A DNA stretch of 64,000 nt from Clostridia bacterium (GTDB taxonomy: Bacteria > Bacillota > Clostridia > Oscillospirales > Acutalibacteraceae). The stretch lies in contig JAFXBG010000018.1 of NCBI GenBank assembly GCA_017521925.1, positions 1 through 64,000 of the forward strand, written 5' to 3'. Below are positions 8,902 through 19,386 of this stretch, piece after piece; position 1 is the stretch's first letter, and each line of letters opens with the position of its first letter. The position numbers and the translations under genes are program-made. The notes under the pieces are model-generated. The model ran no database searches and was not told where the DNA came from. It was given only the letters and a program-made list of their open reading frames with translations.

Positions 8902-11253
8902 TTAAATCATCTGAAGTGAAACTTCGTTATTCTTTACCTCTGCATGGATGCCGGCAATATTACCGGTTCCCTTAACAATCATTTCCTCAGCAATTTTCTG
9001 TTCTACTTCTTTGCGGATAACAGAACGCAAATCACGGGCACCGCTTCTGCCGCTCTTAACTTTATCTGCAAGGAAAGTGCAGATTTCATCTGAGAAACTG
9101 AACTTGATTCCCTTTTCATCCAATGTGGGAACATATTCGTTAAGCATAAGCTTAGCAATCTTAACTAAATCTTCTCCTTCAAGGTGACGGAACACTATAA
9201 CCTCGTCTACACGTGCGATAAACTCGGGGCGTAAAAACTCTGAGAGTGCTTTCATTACCTTTTCACGGGTTGCATCCTGCTCACTTTTACCGAATCCAAG
9301 AGCATTCTCACGTTTATCAGAACCTGCATTACTGGTCATAACAATAACTGTATTCTCAAAATTAACCACTCTGCCGTGAGCGTCGGTAAGTTTACCTTCA
9401 TCGAGAATCTGAAGAAGAATATTAAGAACATCAGGGTGTGCTTTTTCAATCTCATCAAAAAGTAGAACACTGTAGGGTCTGCGGCGAACCTTCTCGGTTA
9501 CCTGACCTGCCTCATCGTATCCAACATAGCCCGGAGGTGAACCAATAATTTTGGAAACAGAATGCTTCTCCATAAATTCGCTCATATCAAGGCGGATGAG
9601 AGTTTCGGGAGTGTCAAAAAGAAGCTGAGAAAGCTGTTTGACAAGCTCTGTTTTTCCTACACCTGTTGGACCTACGAAAATAAATGATGCAGGGCGTCTT
9701 CTGGGAGCAATCTGCACACGGCTGCGCTTAATTGCACTGGCAAGAGCATTTACAGCTTCATCCTGACCAATAATTTTTTCTTTTAGCTGCACATCAATAT
9801 CTGCAAGCTTCAAAAGTTCATTTTCGCGGACACGTGAAGAAGGAATACCTGTCCAAAGCTCAATTACCTTTGCAAGATCCTCTTCTGTTACGTTATTAAT
9901 AAGGCTTTCCTCAGGGATTGCGGCAATCTCCTGCTGGAGTCTTGCAAGTTCTGATTTTACTGTTGCAAGCTTCTCATAATCGATTTCTTCGGCTGTTGAA
10001 AGTTCGCTGTGCTGAACCTCAAATTTATGTTTATCTTCATTAAGTTTATCAAAACGTTCAAGCTCTTTGTTACGCAGACCCGCACATGAACATGCCTCGT
10101 CTAAAAGGTCGATCGCCTTATCAGGAAGGAAACGGTCGGTAATATACCTTTCTGAGAACACAACTGCTTTGCGAACAATATCATCTGACACTGTTACCCT
10201 ATGATGCAGTTCGTAATACTCTTTAATACCTGTAAGCACGTCTATTGTATCGGTAATGCTGGGTTCTGCTACTGTTACCGGCTGAAAACGACGTTCGAGT
10301 GCACTGTCTTTCTCAATGTATTTTCTGTATTCATTAAAGGTTGTCGCACCGATAACCTGGATTTCACCGCGGGAAAGAGCAGGCTTAAGGATATTTGCGG
10401 CGTTCATAGAACCTTCTGCATCACCGGTACCTACTAAATTATGGACTTCGTCAATAAAGAGAATTATGTTACCAAGAGCTTTAACTTCATCTGTTAAACC
10501 TTTTATACGGCTTTCAAACTGACCTCTGAACTGTGTACCTGCAACTAAAGATGTAAGGTCGAGAAGATGTATTTCCTTATTTTTAAGTCGCTGAGGAACA
10601 TCACCTGATGCAATACGCATAGCAAGACCTTCGGCAATTGCTGTTTTACCAACACCGGGTTCACCAATTAAGCATGGGTTATTCTTACTTCTTCTGGAAA
10701 GAATCTGAATTATACGCTCGATTTCTTTATCCCTGCCGATTATACGGTCGGTTTTTCCTTCGCGTGCCTTACGGGTAAGGTCATAGCAATAGAGGTTTAA
10801 GAAACGACGTTCTTTGCTCTGCTTTTTGTCCTGCTTTTTATTCTGCTTGGCAGTACCCTGGGAGGATGAATCTCCGCTTTTTCCGCCACCAAAGAAATTG
10901 TTAAAAAATGCAGGGAAGGTTGATGCTCCGCCGGGAGAGAAATTATCGTCATTATCTCTGCCTTCATCCTGAATATCGTCAAGACGCATCTGTTCAACAA
11001 GGCCTTCTTCCTTTATTGCATTAAGCATTTCGCTCATATCGCCATCGTTCATATTCTCCATCATAGAGTTCATCTGCTCTTCCATTGCCTCTAAATCTTC
11101 TGTAGAAAGACCCATTTTATTTATTAAGTCCTCTACAGGCTTTATCCCAAGCTCTTTTGCACAGGTAAGACAGTAACCCTTAGGATTTGCATCATCTTTA
11201 TTTACAGAGACAAAGACCACAGCGGGTCGTTTGCCACATTTTGAACATATCAT
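8902..11253 (-). CDS. clpE: ClpE-like AAA+ unfoldase (Clp ATPase with N-terminal zinc finger)
   Basis: This 783-residue HSP100 ATPase is expected to unfold proteins for the ClpP peptidase. In place of the double Clp-N domain of ClpC or ClpA it has a four-Cys zinc finger (C3, C6, C28, C31) and a Met/Asp/Gly-rich spacer (about 50-145). The first AAA+ domain has Walker A at 198-205 and Walker B near 264-270. A short coiled middle region (about 395-450) follows. The second AAA+ domain has Walker A at 528-535 and Walker B near 597-602. An LGF tripeptide at 652-654 is in the position of the ClpP-binding loop. The start codon overlaps the pgsA stop by 4 bases. The alternative name clpC-like is possible; the zinc finger favours ClpE. 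Confidence 0.87.
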   Translation of the reverse strand: MICSKCGKRPAVVFVSVNKDDANPKGYCLTCAKELGIKPVEDLINKMGLSTEDLEAMEEQMNSMMENMNDGDMSEMLNAIKEEGLVEQMRLDDIQDEGRDNDDNFSPGGASTFPAFFNNFFGGGKSGDSSSQGTAKQNKKQDKKQSKERRFLNLYCYDLTRKAREGKTDRIIGRDKEIERIIQILSRRSKNNPCLIGEPGVGKTAIAEGLAMRIASGDVPQRLKNKEIHLLDLTSLVAGTQFRGQFESRIKGLTDEVKALGNIILFIDEVHNLVGTGDAEGSMNAANILKPALSRGEIQVIGATTFNEYRKYIEKDSALERRFQPVTVAEPSITDTIDVLTGIKEYYELHHRVTVSDDIVRKAVVFSERYITDRFLPDKAIDLLDEACSCAGLRNKELERFDKLNEDKHKFEVQHSELSTAEEIDYEKLATVKSELARLQQEIAAIPEESLINNVTEEDLAKVIELWTGIPSSRVRENELLKLADIDVQLKEKIIGQDEAVNALASAIKRSRVQIAPRRRPASFIFVGPTGVGKTELVKQLSQLLFDTPETLIRLDMSEFMEKHSVSKIIGSPPGYVGYDEAGQVTEKVRRRPYSVLLFDEIEKAHPDVLNILLQILDEGKLTDAHGRVVNFENTVIVMTSNAGSDKRENALGFGKSEQDATREKVMKALSEFLRPEFIARVDEVIVFRHLEGEDLVKIAKLMLNEYVPTLDEKGIKFSFSDEICTFLADKVKSGRSGARDLRSVIRKEVEQKIAEEMIVKGTGNIAGIHAEVKNNEVSLQMI

Positions 11254-11885
11254 TTTGTTGCCTCCTTGTTTGATTTTTCCGCATTCATAATTTCACGGAA
11301 GAACATAAAATAACGTATAAGTGAGTAAGTCATCATTACTGCTGTTAGAGTAAGCAGAATAATAGCATAAATTCTGAACTGGTCTTCCATACCTAATATA
11401 AGGTCAAAAAGAACAATAAGACCTACAGAGATATAGAATAAGAAGGTACCTACTTTGCCATACCACTTTGAAGCACAGGGCTTTACACGGTTTTTGAGCA
11501 TATAGGTTGCACCCACAAGCATCAGAAGATCCTTTATAATAAGCAAAGTAATAACCGGAATTACTGCAGGTTCAATAAAAACCACACATATACCAACAGC
11601 AAAAAGCGTAAGCTTATCTGCTACGGGGTCCAGCATTTTGCCAAGCTCTGTTATCTGATTGAGCTTTCTCGCAAGCAATCCATCAAAAAAATCACTTAGT
11701 CCCGAAAGCAAAAGACACGCAGCAGAAGAAATTGTATACTCCTGAGCATAATCCAGTGAACGTGCTTTAAAAAAGAAATAAAGCATCGGGGCTATTAATG
11801 CGATTCTGAAATAACAAAGTATATTAGGCACGGTAAAAATATATGCCCAATCTACCTTTTTGGACTTGTTATAATCCATTTTCAT
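11250..11885 (-). CDS. pgsA: CDP-diacylglycerol--glycerol-3-phosphate 3-phosphatidyltransferase
   Basis: PgsA makes phosphatidylglycerophosphate, the committed step to phosphatidylglycerol and cardiolipin in the membrane. This 211-residue protein has the CDP-alcohol phosphatidyltransferase signature D-G-x2-A-R-x8-G-x3-D-x3-D, seen as DFFDGLLARKL...ELGKMLDPVADKL (about residues 64-90), and several membrane helices. The chosen ATG at 11885 lies only 3 bases after a GGGTGG Shine-Dalgarno; the ATG two codons later (11879) is equally plausible. It overlaps clpE by 4 bases and follows cvpA by 16. Confidence 0.92.
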   Translation of the reverse strand: MKMDYNKSKKVDWAYIFTVPNILCYFRIALIAPMLYFFFKARSLDYAQEYTISSAACLLLSGLSDFFDGLLARKLNQITELGKMLDPVADKLTLFAVGICVVFIEPAVIPVITLLIIKDLLMLVGATYMLKNRVKPCASKWYGKVGTFLFYISVGLIVLFDLILGMEDQFRIYAIILLTLTAVMMTYSLIRYFMFFREIMNAEKSNKEATK

Positions 11886-11901
11886 ATCCCACCCAAATTA
11901 A

Positions 11902-12609
11902 TTATATATTGCTAAAGCTGTAGATAAAGCTTTGAGCAAGCGAAATAAAACCACCAAAGTAAAATAATGAAAAAATATAAGATTCTGAAATATAAGTTTC
12001 GTTAATAATGTAAACACTGCCACCGGTAAGAGGAATAATAAGTTTAAGTACGAATGCAAGAACACAAAGTACCAATATACCTTCTGATAAACCAAGAACA
12101 AAACCTAATAAAGAATCTACTACTCTTATAAACGGAAGTCGGAATATTTTTGAAATACCACCAAAAAGCTTTTTGAAAACAAAAAGCAACACTAAGAATA
12201 ATATTACAAAAAATACAATTGATATTGCTCCCACTACAGGAGTCATAATTGCACCTTCAATACCTGTTACGGCTGAGGTACTGAACATCTCGGTTAACTT
12301 AGCTTCAGTAAAACCAAAATAATCAAGAGAGTTTGAAAGCAACACAGGAAGTGAACTTAGAAGCTCAGCAGACTTTTCAGATGCAGTGCTGAGAGCTGTG
12401 TTATTTACTACATTGCTTATGTTATCGATTATTGTATGCCTAATAAACACATTATAAACAAGCTCTGCCAAAAAGTGTGACAAAAACAAAGCAGCAACAA
12501 AAGCACATATCACAGACAACAGACGGAATATAACTTTTGCAGCACCAGTTTTTATGCCTATTACGGCAAAAACTATAATAACAATCAAACAAAAAATATC
12601 TAGAATCAT
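11902..12609 (-). CDS. CvpA family membrane protein
   Basis: This 235-residue integral membrane protein has N-terminal hydrophobic segments typical of CvpA (LDIFCLIVIIVFAVIGIKTG at residues 3-22, then LLSVICAFVAALFLSHFLAE) and two further helices after residue 120. CvpA was first linked to colicin V production in E. coli, but its role in Firmicutes is unclear (membrane or envelope stress functions have been suggested). It sits between DUF5711 and pgsA in the long minus-strand run, which supports an envelope role. Confidence 0.82.
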   Translation of the reverse strand: MILDIFCLIVIIVFAVIGIKTGAAKVIFRLLSVICAFVAALFLSHFLAELVYNVFIRHTIIDNISNVVNNTALSTASEKSAELLSSLPVLLSNSLDYFGFTEAKLTEMFSTSAVTGIEGAIMTPVVGAISIVFFVILFLVLLFVFKKLFGGISKIFRLPFIRVVDSLLGFVLGLSEGILVLCVLAFVLKLIIPLTGGSVYIINETYISESYIFSLFYFGGFISLAQSFIYSFSNI

Positions 12610-12617
12610 AATGTTCC

Positions 12618-13868
12618 TCAGAATGTATAAAGTGAAATATCCTTAAGTCCCAAACAAATTGATGCATCAGGCGAAATCAAACGAATCTGACGGCTGTCGC
12701 CTGCTGTTTTTACTGTAGAAAGCAGCTCTCCATTCTGGGAGTAAAGATAAATATTGGATTTATCGCTTATAGCTACACGATTTTTATATGCAGAAGTAAA
12801 AGTAGCGGCATAATTTGTAACCAGCTGATTGTTTACTGATCCTGATTTTCCGATACACTGGATTGTACAATTTCTTCCGTCACCGCTACGTGAAAGACTT
12901 AGCAAAAGCTCTGATGTATCGGTGTTGATATCATAAGAAACCAGTGTCATCTGGGAATAGGAATTTTTGGAAAGCTTTGAGAAATTTTTACCGTTAATAA
13001 TGTAAGATGCGTTCTCGCCTATTACACACAGAGAACCATCATCAAGATACTCGGCATCAAAAACTATGTCACCTGAAATTTCATGGAAAGCAAGTGGGTT
13101 TTCCTCTGTAAAATCAAAGACATACACGACGCTTTTTTCAATTCCGTTTTCGGCGGTTACACCGCAAGCGACGGCACCTGTAGCATCTGAATTAAGAGCC
13201 ATAGCGGTTATATAATATTCTTCAAAAGAATAGCCGTAAATAGGTGTCCGGGTGTTGCTATATACAGACAGCTTGGCTTTATAGTCGTGACTCTCTGTAA
13301 CAGTTGCGTAATTCAGATCAGGAGTTACATCGGCAAGATACATTTTTGATTCAGTCTGACTTGAGTATACAAGCCCTTCTTCAGAATAAAGCGAATACGC
13401 GTAGCCGCCTAAATCATAAACAACAGAAGTGCCGTTGTAATTAAGTTTAAGGACAGGGTCGTTAAAAGAAACCTGAGTATTGAATTTTTCTTCACCGTCA
13501 TTATCACAAAGGACATAGTGGGTGTCAGAAACATAAACATAGCCGCCACTATATGTATCAAAATTACCGTTAACCACTAGAGAACCTTTTAAGGATAAGG
13601 GATAATTTGCCGAAGTAAGGTTATAAGAGGAACACCCAACACAGGAAAAACGGCTAAAAACAACAAAAACAATTGCAACAAGAAGTATAATAACCATTAC
13701 AGCCAATATAATCTTTTTATATGAAAGTGACTTTTTATTTGTTTTTTCTTTGTCACCTGCATTCTGGTTATAGTCTTCAAGAGGAAGCTGCTCATAGCTC
13801 AGAACAGCACGTTTGGTATCGTACATTTCCTCTTTATAATGTCGGGGAGAAATTTTACGTTTTTTCAT
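12618..13868 (-). CDS. DUF5711 family protein, membrane-anchored propeller-like
   Basis: This 416-residue protein of unknown function has a basic cytoplasmic N-terminus (1-48), one transmembrane helix (about 50-69, IILAVMVIILLVAIVFVVFS) and a long extracytoplasmic region made of repeated short beta-strand blocks such as GGYVYVSDTHYVLCDNDG and GGYAYSLYSEEG. That pattern suggests a PQQ/WD-like beta-propeller and fits DUF5711. C77 and C80 follow the helix. It lies 18 bases after truA and 8 before cvpA, between truA and pgsA/cvpA, a neighbourhood that suggests an envelope role but no reaction. Confidence 0.72.
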   Translation of the reverse strand: MKKRKISPRHYKEEMYDTKRAVLSYEQLPLEDYNQNAGDKEKTNKKSLSYKKIILAVMVIILLVAIVFVVFSRFSCVGCSSYNLTSANYPLSLKGSLVVNGNFDTYSGGYVYVSDTHYVLCDNDGEEKFNTQVSFNDPVLKLNYNGTSVVYDLGGYAYSLYSEEGLVYSSQTESKMYLADVTPDLNYATVTESHDYKAKLSVYSNTRTPIYGYSFEEYYITAMALNSDATGAVACGVTAENGIEKSVVYVFDFTEENPLAFHEISGDIVFDAEYLDDGSLCVIGENASYIINGKNFSKLSKNSYSQMTLVSYDINTDTSELLLSLSRSGDGRNCTIQCIGKSGSVNNQLVTNYAATFTSAYKNRVAISDKSNIYLYSQNGELLSTVKTAGDSRQIRLISPDASICLGLKDISLYTF

Positions 13869-13886
13869 TTTTTGTTCCTCCTTTCT

Positions 13887-14654
13887 TTATAAATCATAGA
13901 AAACTTCGTTAAGATAAAGTCCCTGCGGTGGTGCGGTAGGTCCTGCAGAGTCACGTGACTCTGCTTTAATAATTTCTGAAATTGAATCAGGGGCTATTTT
14001 TCCTTCGTTGATACTTAAAAGAGTGCCCACCATTATACGAACCATATTATAAAGAAAACCGTTGCCTTCAACGGTAAACTCTATAATGTCACCCTTTCTA
14101 GTTACTGAAAAGTCATATATAGTGCGTACGAAATCGCCTTTTTCCCTTTTATCAAGGGTACAAAAGGATGTAAAGTCATGAGTACCAATATAAGCTTTTG
14201 ATGCTTTGTTTAAAAGCTCAGTATCGATATTATATCGATAATGTAGTGCTCTGCCGATATAAAAGGGATCACGTTCCGGTCGGTTTAAAACTCTGTAGAT
14301 ATATCTTTTTCCTTTCGCGTTATATCTTGCATGGAAGTCCAGAGGAACCTCCTTAGCATCAAGGACTACTACACTATCGGGTAAATGAGAATTAAGTGCA
14401 GCCTTAAGCCTAACAGCAGGAATAGGATGACTGATTTTAGTACTGATGCAGAACATTTCTGCATGGACTCCCGAATCTGTACGGCTGCAAGCTTTAATAT
14501 CGGGCTTGTCACCGATAACAGCATAGAGAGCTTTCTGAAAGACCTCCTGTACAGTAACAGCATTGTGCTGAATCTGCCAGCCATGGTACTTTGAACCGTC
14601 ATATGAAATTGTAATTAATATATTACGTAAATTTTCATTAGAGGAAGATATCAC
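13887..14654 (-). CDS. truA: tRNA pseudouridine(38-40) synthase
   Basis: TruA converts U38-U40 in the anticodon arm of many tRNAs to pseudouridine. The core is intact: LRNILITISYDGSKYHGWQI near the N-terminus, then ACSRTDSGVHA with the catalytic Asp (about residue 57), and HYRYNID and TVEGNGFLYNMVRIMVG further on. A longer frame opens with TTG at 14663, directly abutting an AGGAG. The GTG at 14654, 9 bases after that AGGAG, is preferred (255 residues). Either start lies inside the end of ecfT, so the two genes are translationally coupled. Confidence 0.93.
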   Translation of the reverse strand: MISSSNENLRNILITISYDGSKYHGWQIQHNAVTVQEVFQKALYAVIGDKPDIKACSRTDSGVHAEMFCISTKISHPIPAVRLKAALNSHLPDSVVVLDAKEVPLDFHARYNAKGKRYIYRVLNRPERDPFYIGRALHYRYNIDTELLNKASKAYIGTHDFTSFCTLDKREKGDFVRTIYDFSVTRKGDIIEFTVEGNGFLYNMVRIMVGTLLSINEGKIAPDSISEIIKAESRDSAGPTAPPQGLYLNEVFYDL

Positions 14655-15435
14655 AAAGTACAACTCCTGCTGTTAATAAAATCATAATGGCAAATGCCCA
14701 TACATCCTTTTTAGTAAAACGCATCTGCTTAAGTCTTGTTCTGCCCTGACCGCCTCGATAACAACGGCACTCCATAGCCATTGCAAGGTCATAGGCACGG
14801 CGGAATGAAGAAACAAAAAGCGGAACAAGAACAGGAATAAGCGCTTTGATGCGTTTAATAAGGTTTCCGCTTTCCATATCGGCACCTCGTGCCTTCTGGG
14901 CAGACATAATTTTGTCAGTTTCTTCCAGAAGGGTTGGAACAAAACGAAGTGCAATGGTCATCATCATTGCAATTTCGTGGACACTTATATGAAAAAGTGT
15001 TAAAGGTTTCATAAGCCGTTCCAGACCGTCGGTCATATCTGTAGGTGAAGTTGTAAAGGTAAGTGCTGAGCTTACAACAACAAGGCAGATGATACGAACT
15101 GTAACAAATATTGCATTGAAGATACCGTTTAAGGTTGTGGAAAAAATCCACCATTCAAAAATTGGTTCGCCTGTTCCGTAAAAAAGATTAAGAACCGAGG
15201 TTATAACCACAATAATAATAATGGTCTTTAGACTCTTTAAGAACATCTTTACGGGAACTTTGCTTAAGAGAACCGTTACTGCTGTAAAAGCTGTAACCAG
15301 CCCCAAAGCAAAAAAGTTAAACGAACAGAATATAAGAACAATAAATGCTATCAGAAACAAAATTTTTGTTCTTGCATCCAATTTATGAAGAATACCGTTT
15401 GAGGGAAAATACTGACCTAAAGTAATATCACGCAT
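14638..15435 (-). CDS. ecfT: Energy-coupling factor transporter transmembrane subunit
   Basis: EcfT is the shared membrane scaffold of ECF vitamin and metal importers, linking the two ATPases to interchangeable S-components. The 265-residue protein has 5-6 membrane helices and two cytoplasmic coupling motifs near ALIPVLVPLFVSSFRRA and QKARGAD, matching the EcfT Ala-Arg-Gly signature. It overlaps ecfA2 by 8 bases. No S-component gene is next to it, so this is the group II (shared) ECF module. Confidence 0.95.
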   Translation of the reverse strand: MRDITLGQYFPSNGILHKLDARTKILFLIAFIVLIFCSFNFFALGLVTAFTAVTVLLSKVPVKMFLKSLKTIIIIVVITSVLNLFYGTGEPIFEWWIFSTTLNGIFNAIFVTVRIICLVVVSSALTFTTSPTDMTDGLERLMKPLTLFHISVHEIAMMMTIALRFVPTLLEETDKIMSAQKARGADMESGNLIKRIKALIPVLVPLFVSSFRRAYDLAMAMECRCYRGGQGRTRLKQMRFTKKDVWAFAIMILLTAGVVLCDIFL

Positions 15436-16297
15436 CAGTTTTACCCCCTTTGCCTATAAGTTTGCAAAGCTCTTTGAAGGCTTCTTCAACGGTAAGAATT
15501 CCTGCAGGCAGAGGAACACCTGCCTCTTTGAGTTTAATTGTAATTTCAGTAATCTCAGGTATTCGCAGTCCTATGGCTTTAAGTTCATCGGCACGTGAGA
15601 AAACATTTTGAGGAGTATCGAACATTATCAATTCAGAACTGTTCATAACCAGAACACGGTCAGAAATACGTGCGATATCCTCCATATTATGAGATACAAG
15701 CAAAACTGTGTTACCGCTTTCTTTGTGGTAAGCCTCAATCTGAGAAAGAAGAACATCCTTTCCTACAGGGTCAAGACCTGCAGTAGGCTCGTCCAAAATA
15801 AGAACCTTGGGCTCCATAGCGATAACTCCTGCAATAGCGGCACGTCGCTTTTCTCCGCCTGAAAGATCAAAAGGAGAACGTTCTAACAGTTCTTCTCTGA
15901 GTCCTGAAAAACGTGCGGCTTTCTTTACTCTTTCAGCGATTTCTTCGTCACTGAGCCCCATATTTTTAGGGCCAAAAGCGATATCTTTGGCAACAGTATC
16001 TTCGAAAAGCTGGTTTTCAGGATACTGAAAAACCAGACCAATATTGAAGCGGATTTTTCTGAGTTCCTTAGGATTTGTGAAAATATCTGTATCTTCAAAA
16101 TACACTGTGCCTTCGGTAGGTTTAAAGAGGCCGTTGAGCATCTGAACAAGAGAGGATTTACCTGAACCTGTGTGGCCTATTATGCCGATTACTTCGCCCT
16201 CTTTGATATCAATATTTACATTATTTACGGCTTTTTTCTCAAAGGGAGTACCCTTGCCGTAAACCAGACTTAAATTCTCGGTACGGAGTATGCTCAT
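15428..16297 (-). CDS. ecfA2: Energy-coupling factor transporter ATPase EcfA2
   Basis: This is a 289-residue ABC ATPase that powers ECF import. Walker A is GHTGSGKS (41-48), the Q-loop lies in [15 protein letters not shown], the signature is [13 protein letters not shown], Walker B is [11 protein letters not shown], and the switch His is in LLVSHNMED. The order ecfA1-ecfA2-ecfT with 4- and 8-base overlaps is the classic operon; this second ATPase carries the EcfA2-type signature LSGGEKRR. Confidence 0.95.
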   Translation of the reverse strand: MSILRTENLSLVYGKGTPFEKKAVNNVNIDIKEGEVIGIIGHTGSGKSSLVQMLNGLFKPTEGTVYFEDTDIFTNPKELRKIRFNIGLVFQYPENQLFEDTVAKDIAFGPKNMGLSDEEIAERVKKAARFSGLREELLERSPFDLSGGEKRRAAIAGVIAMEPKVLILDEPTAGLDPVGKDVLLSQIEAYHKESGNTVLLVSHNMEDIARISDRVLVMNSSELIMFDTPQNVFSRADELKAIGLRIPEITEITIKLKEAGVPLPAGILTVEEAFKELCKLIGKGGKTDA

Positions 16298-17145
16298 AAA
16301 AGCACCTCCTTTAACACATTAACACATTCGTCAATATTAAGCGGGAGTTCTTTGATATTAACACCATAAGCACGGAGCTTGTAACAAAGCTCAGTAGATT
16401 GAGGTACATCCAGGCGATGCTTCTTTAGGAGCTCTACCTGAGAAAAAACCTCTTTGGGCGTGCCTTCTGTAAGGATTTTTCCGCCATCCATAACAATTAC
16501 TCTGTCAGAAGTAACGGCTTCGTCCATATTGTGCGTTATAAGTACAATGGTAATGCCATGGTCTTTGTTAAGAGTATGAATTGCAGAAAGCACCTCTTCC
16601 CTGCCTTTAGGGTCAAGCATTGCAGTAGGTTCATCAAGGACAATACAGTCAGGCTTCATAGCAAGTATACCTGCTATAGCAACTCGTTGTTTCTGACCGC
16701 CTGAAAGCTTGTGGGGTGCAAAGGTACGGTATTCATACATACCGACAGCTTTTAAAGCTTCGTCAACTCTTTTACGGATTTCGGAAGGCTCTACACCAAG
16801 ATTTTCAGGGCCGAATGCAACATCTTCTTCTACAATGCTGGCAACCAGCTGATTGTCGGGGTTTTGCAGAACGAGTCCTACTTTACGGCGGATATCATAA
16901 CATTTATCTTCGTCTAGAGTATCCATACCCTCTACGAAAACTTTGCCTCCTGTAGGAAGCAGAATGGCATTTAAATGCTTGGAAAGTGTAGATTTACCGG
17001 AGCCGTTGTGACCTATAACACTTAAAAATTCACCTTTCTCAACTGTAAGGGAAACCCCGTTTATTACATAGTCACAAATATTCTGTTGCAATTCTTCAGG
17101 GGACTCATATGTGAAAACAAGGTCCTTTACGTCAATCTGATTCAT
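16294..17145 (-). CDS. ecfA1: Energy-coupling factor transporter ATPase EcfA1
   Basis: This is the 283-residue first ABC ATPase of the ECF module. Walker A is GHNGSGKS (about 43-50), with Q-loop [13 protein letters not shown], signature [13 protein letters not shown], Walker [12 protein letters not shown] and switch His LITHNMDE. It forms the EcfA1-EcfA2 heterodimer under EcfT. It starts 5 bases after the methyltransferase stop and overlaps ecfA2 by 4. Confidence 0.95.
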   Translation of the reverse strand: MNQIDVKDLVFTYESPEELQQNICDYVINGVSLTVEKGEFLSVIGHNGSGKSTLSKHLNAILLPTGGKVFVEGMDTLDEDKCYDIRRKVGLVLQNPDNQLVASIVEEDVAFGPENLGVEPSEIRKRVDEALKAVGMYEYRTFAPHKLSGGQKQRVAIAGILAMKPDCIVLDEPTAMLDPKGREEVLSAIHTLNKDHGITIVLITHNMDEAVTSDRVIVMDGGKILTEGTPKEVFSQVELLKKHRLDVPQSTELCYKLRAYGVNIKELPLNIDECVNVLKEVLL

Positions 17146-17150
17146 TAAAA

Positions 17151-18014
17151 TTATCTCTCCCAGATTGCGGTATTACCGCAGGGTAAAACTAAATTTGTAG
17201 AGCTTACTCTTAGTCCGATTTCATCAGCTGTTACCTTACCGCCAAAAGTGTCTTTAAGTACACTTGTAAGGGTGTATTCCATTACAGCAGGAGAAAGTCC
17301 TGAGGTGTAGGAATTAAGCAGGAAGAAAAGGGGGTCGTCAGAAAGAACCTGCTTGCAAAGCTCTAAAAGCGGAAAAAGCTCGGTTTCAAGCTTCCAGACT
17401 TCACCGTTAGGACCTCTGCCATAAGAAGGCGGGTCCATAATAATTGCATCGTAACGTCTGCCACGGCGGATTTCACGGTTAACAAACTTTACACAGTCGT
17501 CTACAATCCACCTTACGGGTTTATCGGAAACACCACATAACTGAGCATTTTCCTTTGCCATATTAACCATACCCTTAGAGGCGTCAACGTGGCAGACACC
17601 GGCACCAGCCTTAAGGCAGGCAACAGTAGCACCGCCTGTATAACCGAAAAGGTTGAGAACATTTATGGGACGGTTAGCTTTGCTGATTTTATCCATTGCA
17701 TAGTCCCAGTTAACAGCCTGCTCAGGGAAAACACCAGTGTGCTTGAAACCCATAGGTTTTATTACAAAACCTAAGTCGTCATATTTAATGTTCCATGTAT
17801 CGGGAAGTTTTTTATAATATTCCCAATGACCGCCTCCTGAATTGGAACGTATATATCGTGCGTGGGCTTTGTTCCAGCGGTAGTCGGTCTTTTTGGTATT
17901 CCATATAATCTGAGTATCAGGTCGGATTAAAATTATATCTGACCATCGCTCTAATCTTTCGCCATTTGAGGCATCTAAAAGCTCATAATCGAGCCATTTA
18001 TCAGTACATCTCAT
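17151..18014 (-). CDS. Class I SAM-dependent methyltransferase, RlmI-like
   Basis: This 287-residue Rossmann-fold methyltransferase resembles the catalytic half of the 23S rRNA m5C methyltransferase RlmI (Methyltrans_SAM family), but it lacks the N-terminal PUA domain. Motif I is [20 protein letters not shown] (about 119-138), the acidic ribose-binding strand follows in [11 protein letters not shown], and motif IV is [11 protein letters not shown]. An rRNA or tRNA substrate is inferred from the family; the precise base is not known. It starts at the last base of glmM. Confidence 0.83.
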   Translation of the reverse strand: MRCTDKWLDYELLDASNGERLERWSDIILIRPDTQIIWNTKKTDYRWNKAHARYIRSNSGGGHWEYYKKLPDTWNIKYDDLGFVIKPMGFKHTGVFPEQAVNWDYAMDKISKANRPINVLNLFGYTGGATVACLKAGAGVCHVDASKGMVNMAKENAQLCGVSDKPVRWIVDDCVKFVNREIRRGRRYDAIIMDPPSYGRGPNGEVWKLETELFPLLELCKQVLSDDPLFFLLNSYTSGLSPAVMEYTLTSVLKDTFGGKVTADEIGLRVSSTNLVLPCGNTAIWER

Positions 18015-19363
18015 TATGCAAGTTTATCCTTTATAAGTGCTGCAGTCTCGTTAGCAAGACGTGTGATTTCGGCAAAATCCTCACCCTCAAGCATTACACG
18101 TACAAGAGGCTCTGTGCCTGAAAGACGAACAATAATTCTGCCTCTGCCCTCTAGGATATCTTCAACACGAGCCAATTCTTCTTTAATTTCTTTATCTGTG
18201 TAGAACTTTGTTTTAAGTTCAGGATTAATCGTAACGTTAACAAGTACCTGAGGAAAACGTTCCATAAGTGTAGCGATTGAGCTTAATTTTGCATGACGTC
18301 GGTTGATAAGGCTTAAGAGCTGTGCACCTGTAAGCTGACCATCGCCGGTTGTGGAATAGTCAAGGCAAATAACGTGGCCAGACTGCTCACCGCCGATGTT
18401 ATAATCTTCTCTGAGCATTGTCTCTAAAACATAACGGTCGCCAACCTTTGTAGATACAAGGTTCATATTACTAGCTTCGCAGAATTTATTGAAGCCCATA
18501 TTGGTCATAATTGTACATACAACTGTGTTCTTTTTAAGCATACCGCGGCTCTTAAAATCAGCGGCAATAATCGCAATTATGTAGTCTCCGTCAACAAGCT
18601 CGCCCTTATCATCAACAGCCAAGCATCTGTCAGCATCACCGTCAAAAGCAAGACCCGCATCAAGGTTATTGTCCTTTACAAATCTCTGAAGAGTTTCGAT
18701 ATGAGTAGAACCACAGTTTGCGTTAATATTAACACCATCGGGAGTATCAAAAAGAACGTGACATTCGGCACCAAGTGCTTCAAAAAGCTTTCTGGCGGTT
18801 GTAGAAGATGAGCCGTTAGAGCAGTCAAGAGCAATACGCATACCCTTAAGGTCATACTCTACTGTGCTGATTACGTGCTTGATATAATCGTCTACTGCAT
18901 CATCCTTGCGTGTAACCTTGCCAATATCTGAATCACGGCAAACTTTATATTCACACTCGTGGTCCAAAACTATAGCTTCAATCTGCTCTTCAAGAAGATC
19001 AGGTAGTTTGTAGCCTTCGTCGTTGAAAATTTTGATACCGTTAAATTCAAAGGGGTTATGAGATGCGGAAATCATGATACCTGCATCTGCCTTATACTCT
19101 TTGATAAGATACGCAACTGCTGGTGTTGGAACAACACCTAAAAGCACAACGTTTGCACCTACTGAACAAAGACCAGCTATAAGTGCACCTTCAAGCATAT
19201 CACCTGAAAGACGTGTATCTTTACCGATTAAGAATGTGGGATGCTCAACGGTATCACTGATAAGCACCATTGCGGCAGCTCTGCCGATGTTCATAGCAAG
19301 CTCTGGTGTAAGCTCAGTATTTGCTACACCTCTTGCACCATCTGTACCAAATAATCTACCCAT
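18014..19363 (-). CDS. glmM: Phosphoglucosamine mutase
   Basis: GlmM converts glucosamine-6-phosphate to glucosamine-1-phosphate for UDP-GlcNAc and peptidoglycan. The 449-residue protein starts RLFGTDGARGVAN. It has the phosphoserine loop GIMISASHNPFEFNG (phospho-Ser101), the metal loop GLAFDGDADRCLAVD, the sugar-binding GGEQSGH and the phosphate-binding RLSGTEPLVRVM near the C-terminus. In many Firmicutes glmM follows cdaA-ybbR; here it follows ruvB, so that coupling to c-di-AMP synthesis is not seen in this window. Confidence 0.96.
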   Translation of the reverse strand: MGRLFGTDGARGVANTELTPELAMNIGRAAAMVLISDTVEHPTFLIGKDTRLSGDMLEGALIAGLCSVGANVVLLGVVPTPAVAYLIKEYKADAGIMISASHNPFEFNGIKIFNDEGYKLPDLLEEQIEAIVLDHECEYKVCRDSDIGKVTRKDDAVDDYIKHVISTVEYDLKGMRIALDCSNGSSSTTARKLFEALGAECHVLFDTPDGVNINANCGSTHIETLQRFVKDNNLDAGLAFDGDADRCLAVDDKGELVDGDYIIAIIAADFKSRGMLKKNTVVCTIMTNMGFNKFCEASNMNLVSTKVGDRYVLETMLREDYNIGGEQSGHVICLDYSTTGDGQLTGAQLLSLINRRHAKLSSIATLMERFPQVLVNVTINPELKTKFYTDKEIKEELARVEDILEGRGRIIVRLSGTEPLVRVMLEGEDFAEITRLANETAALIKDKLA

Positions 19364-19386
19364 ATAAAAAACCTCCTATACTGAAT

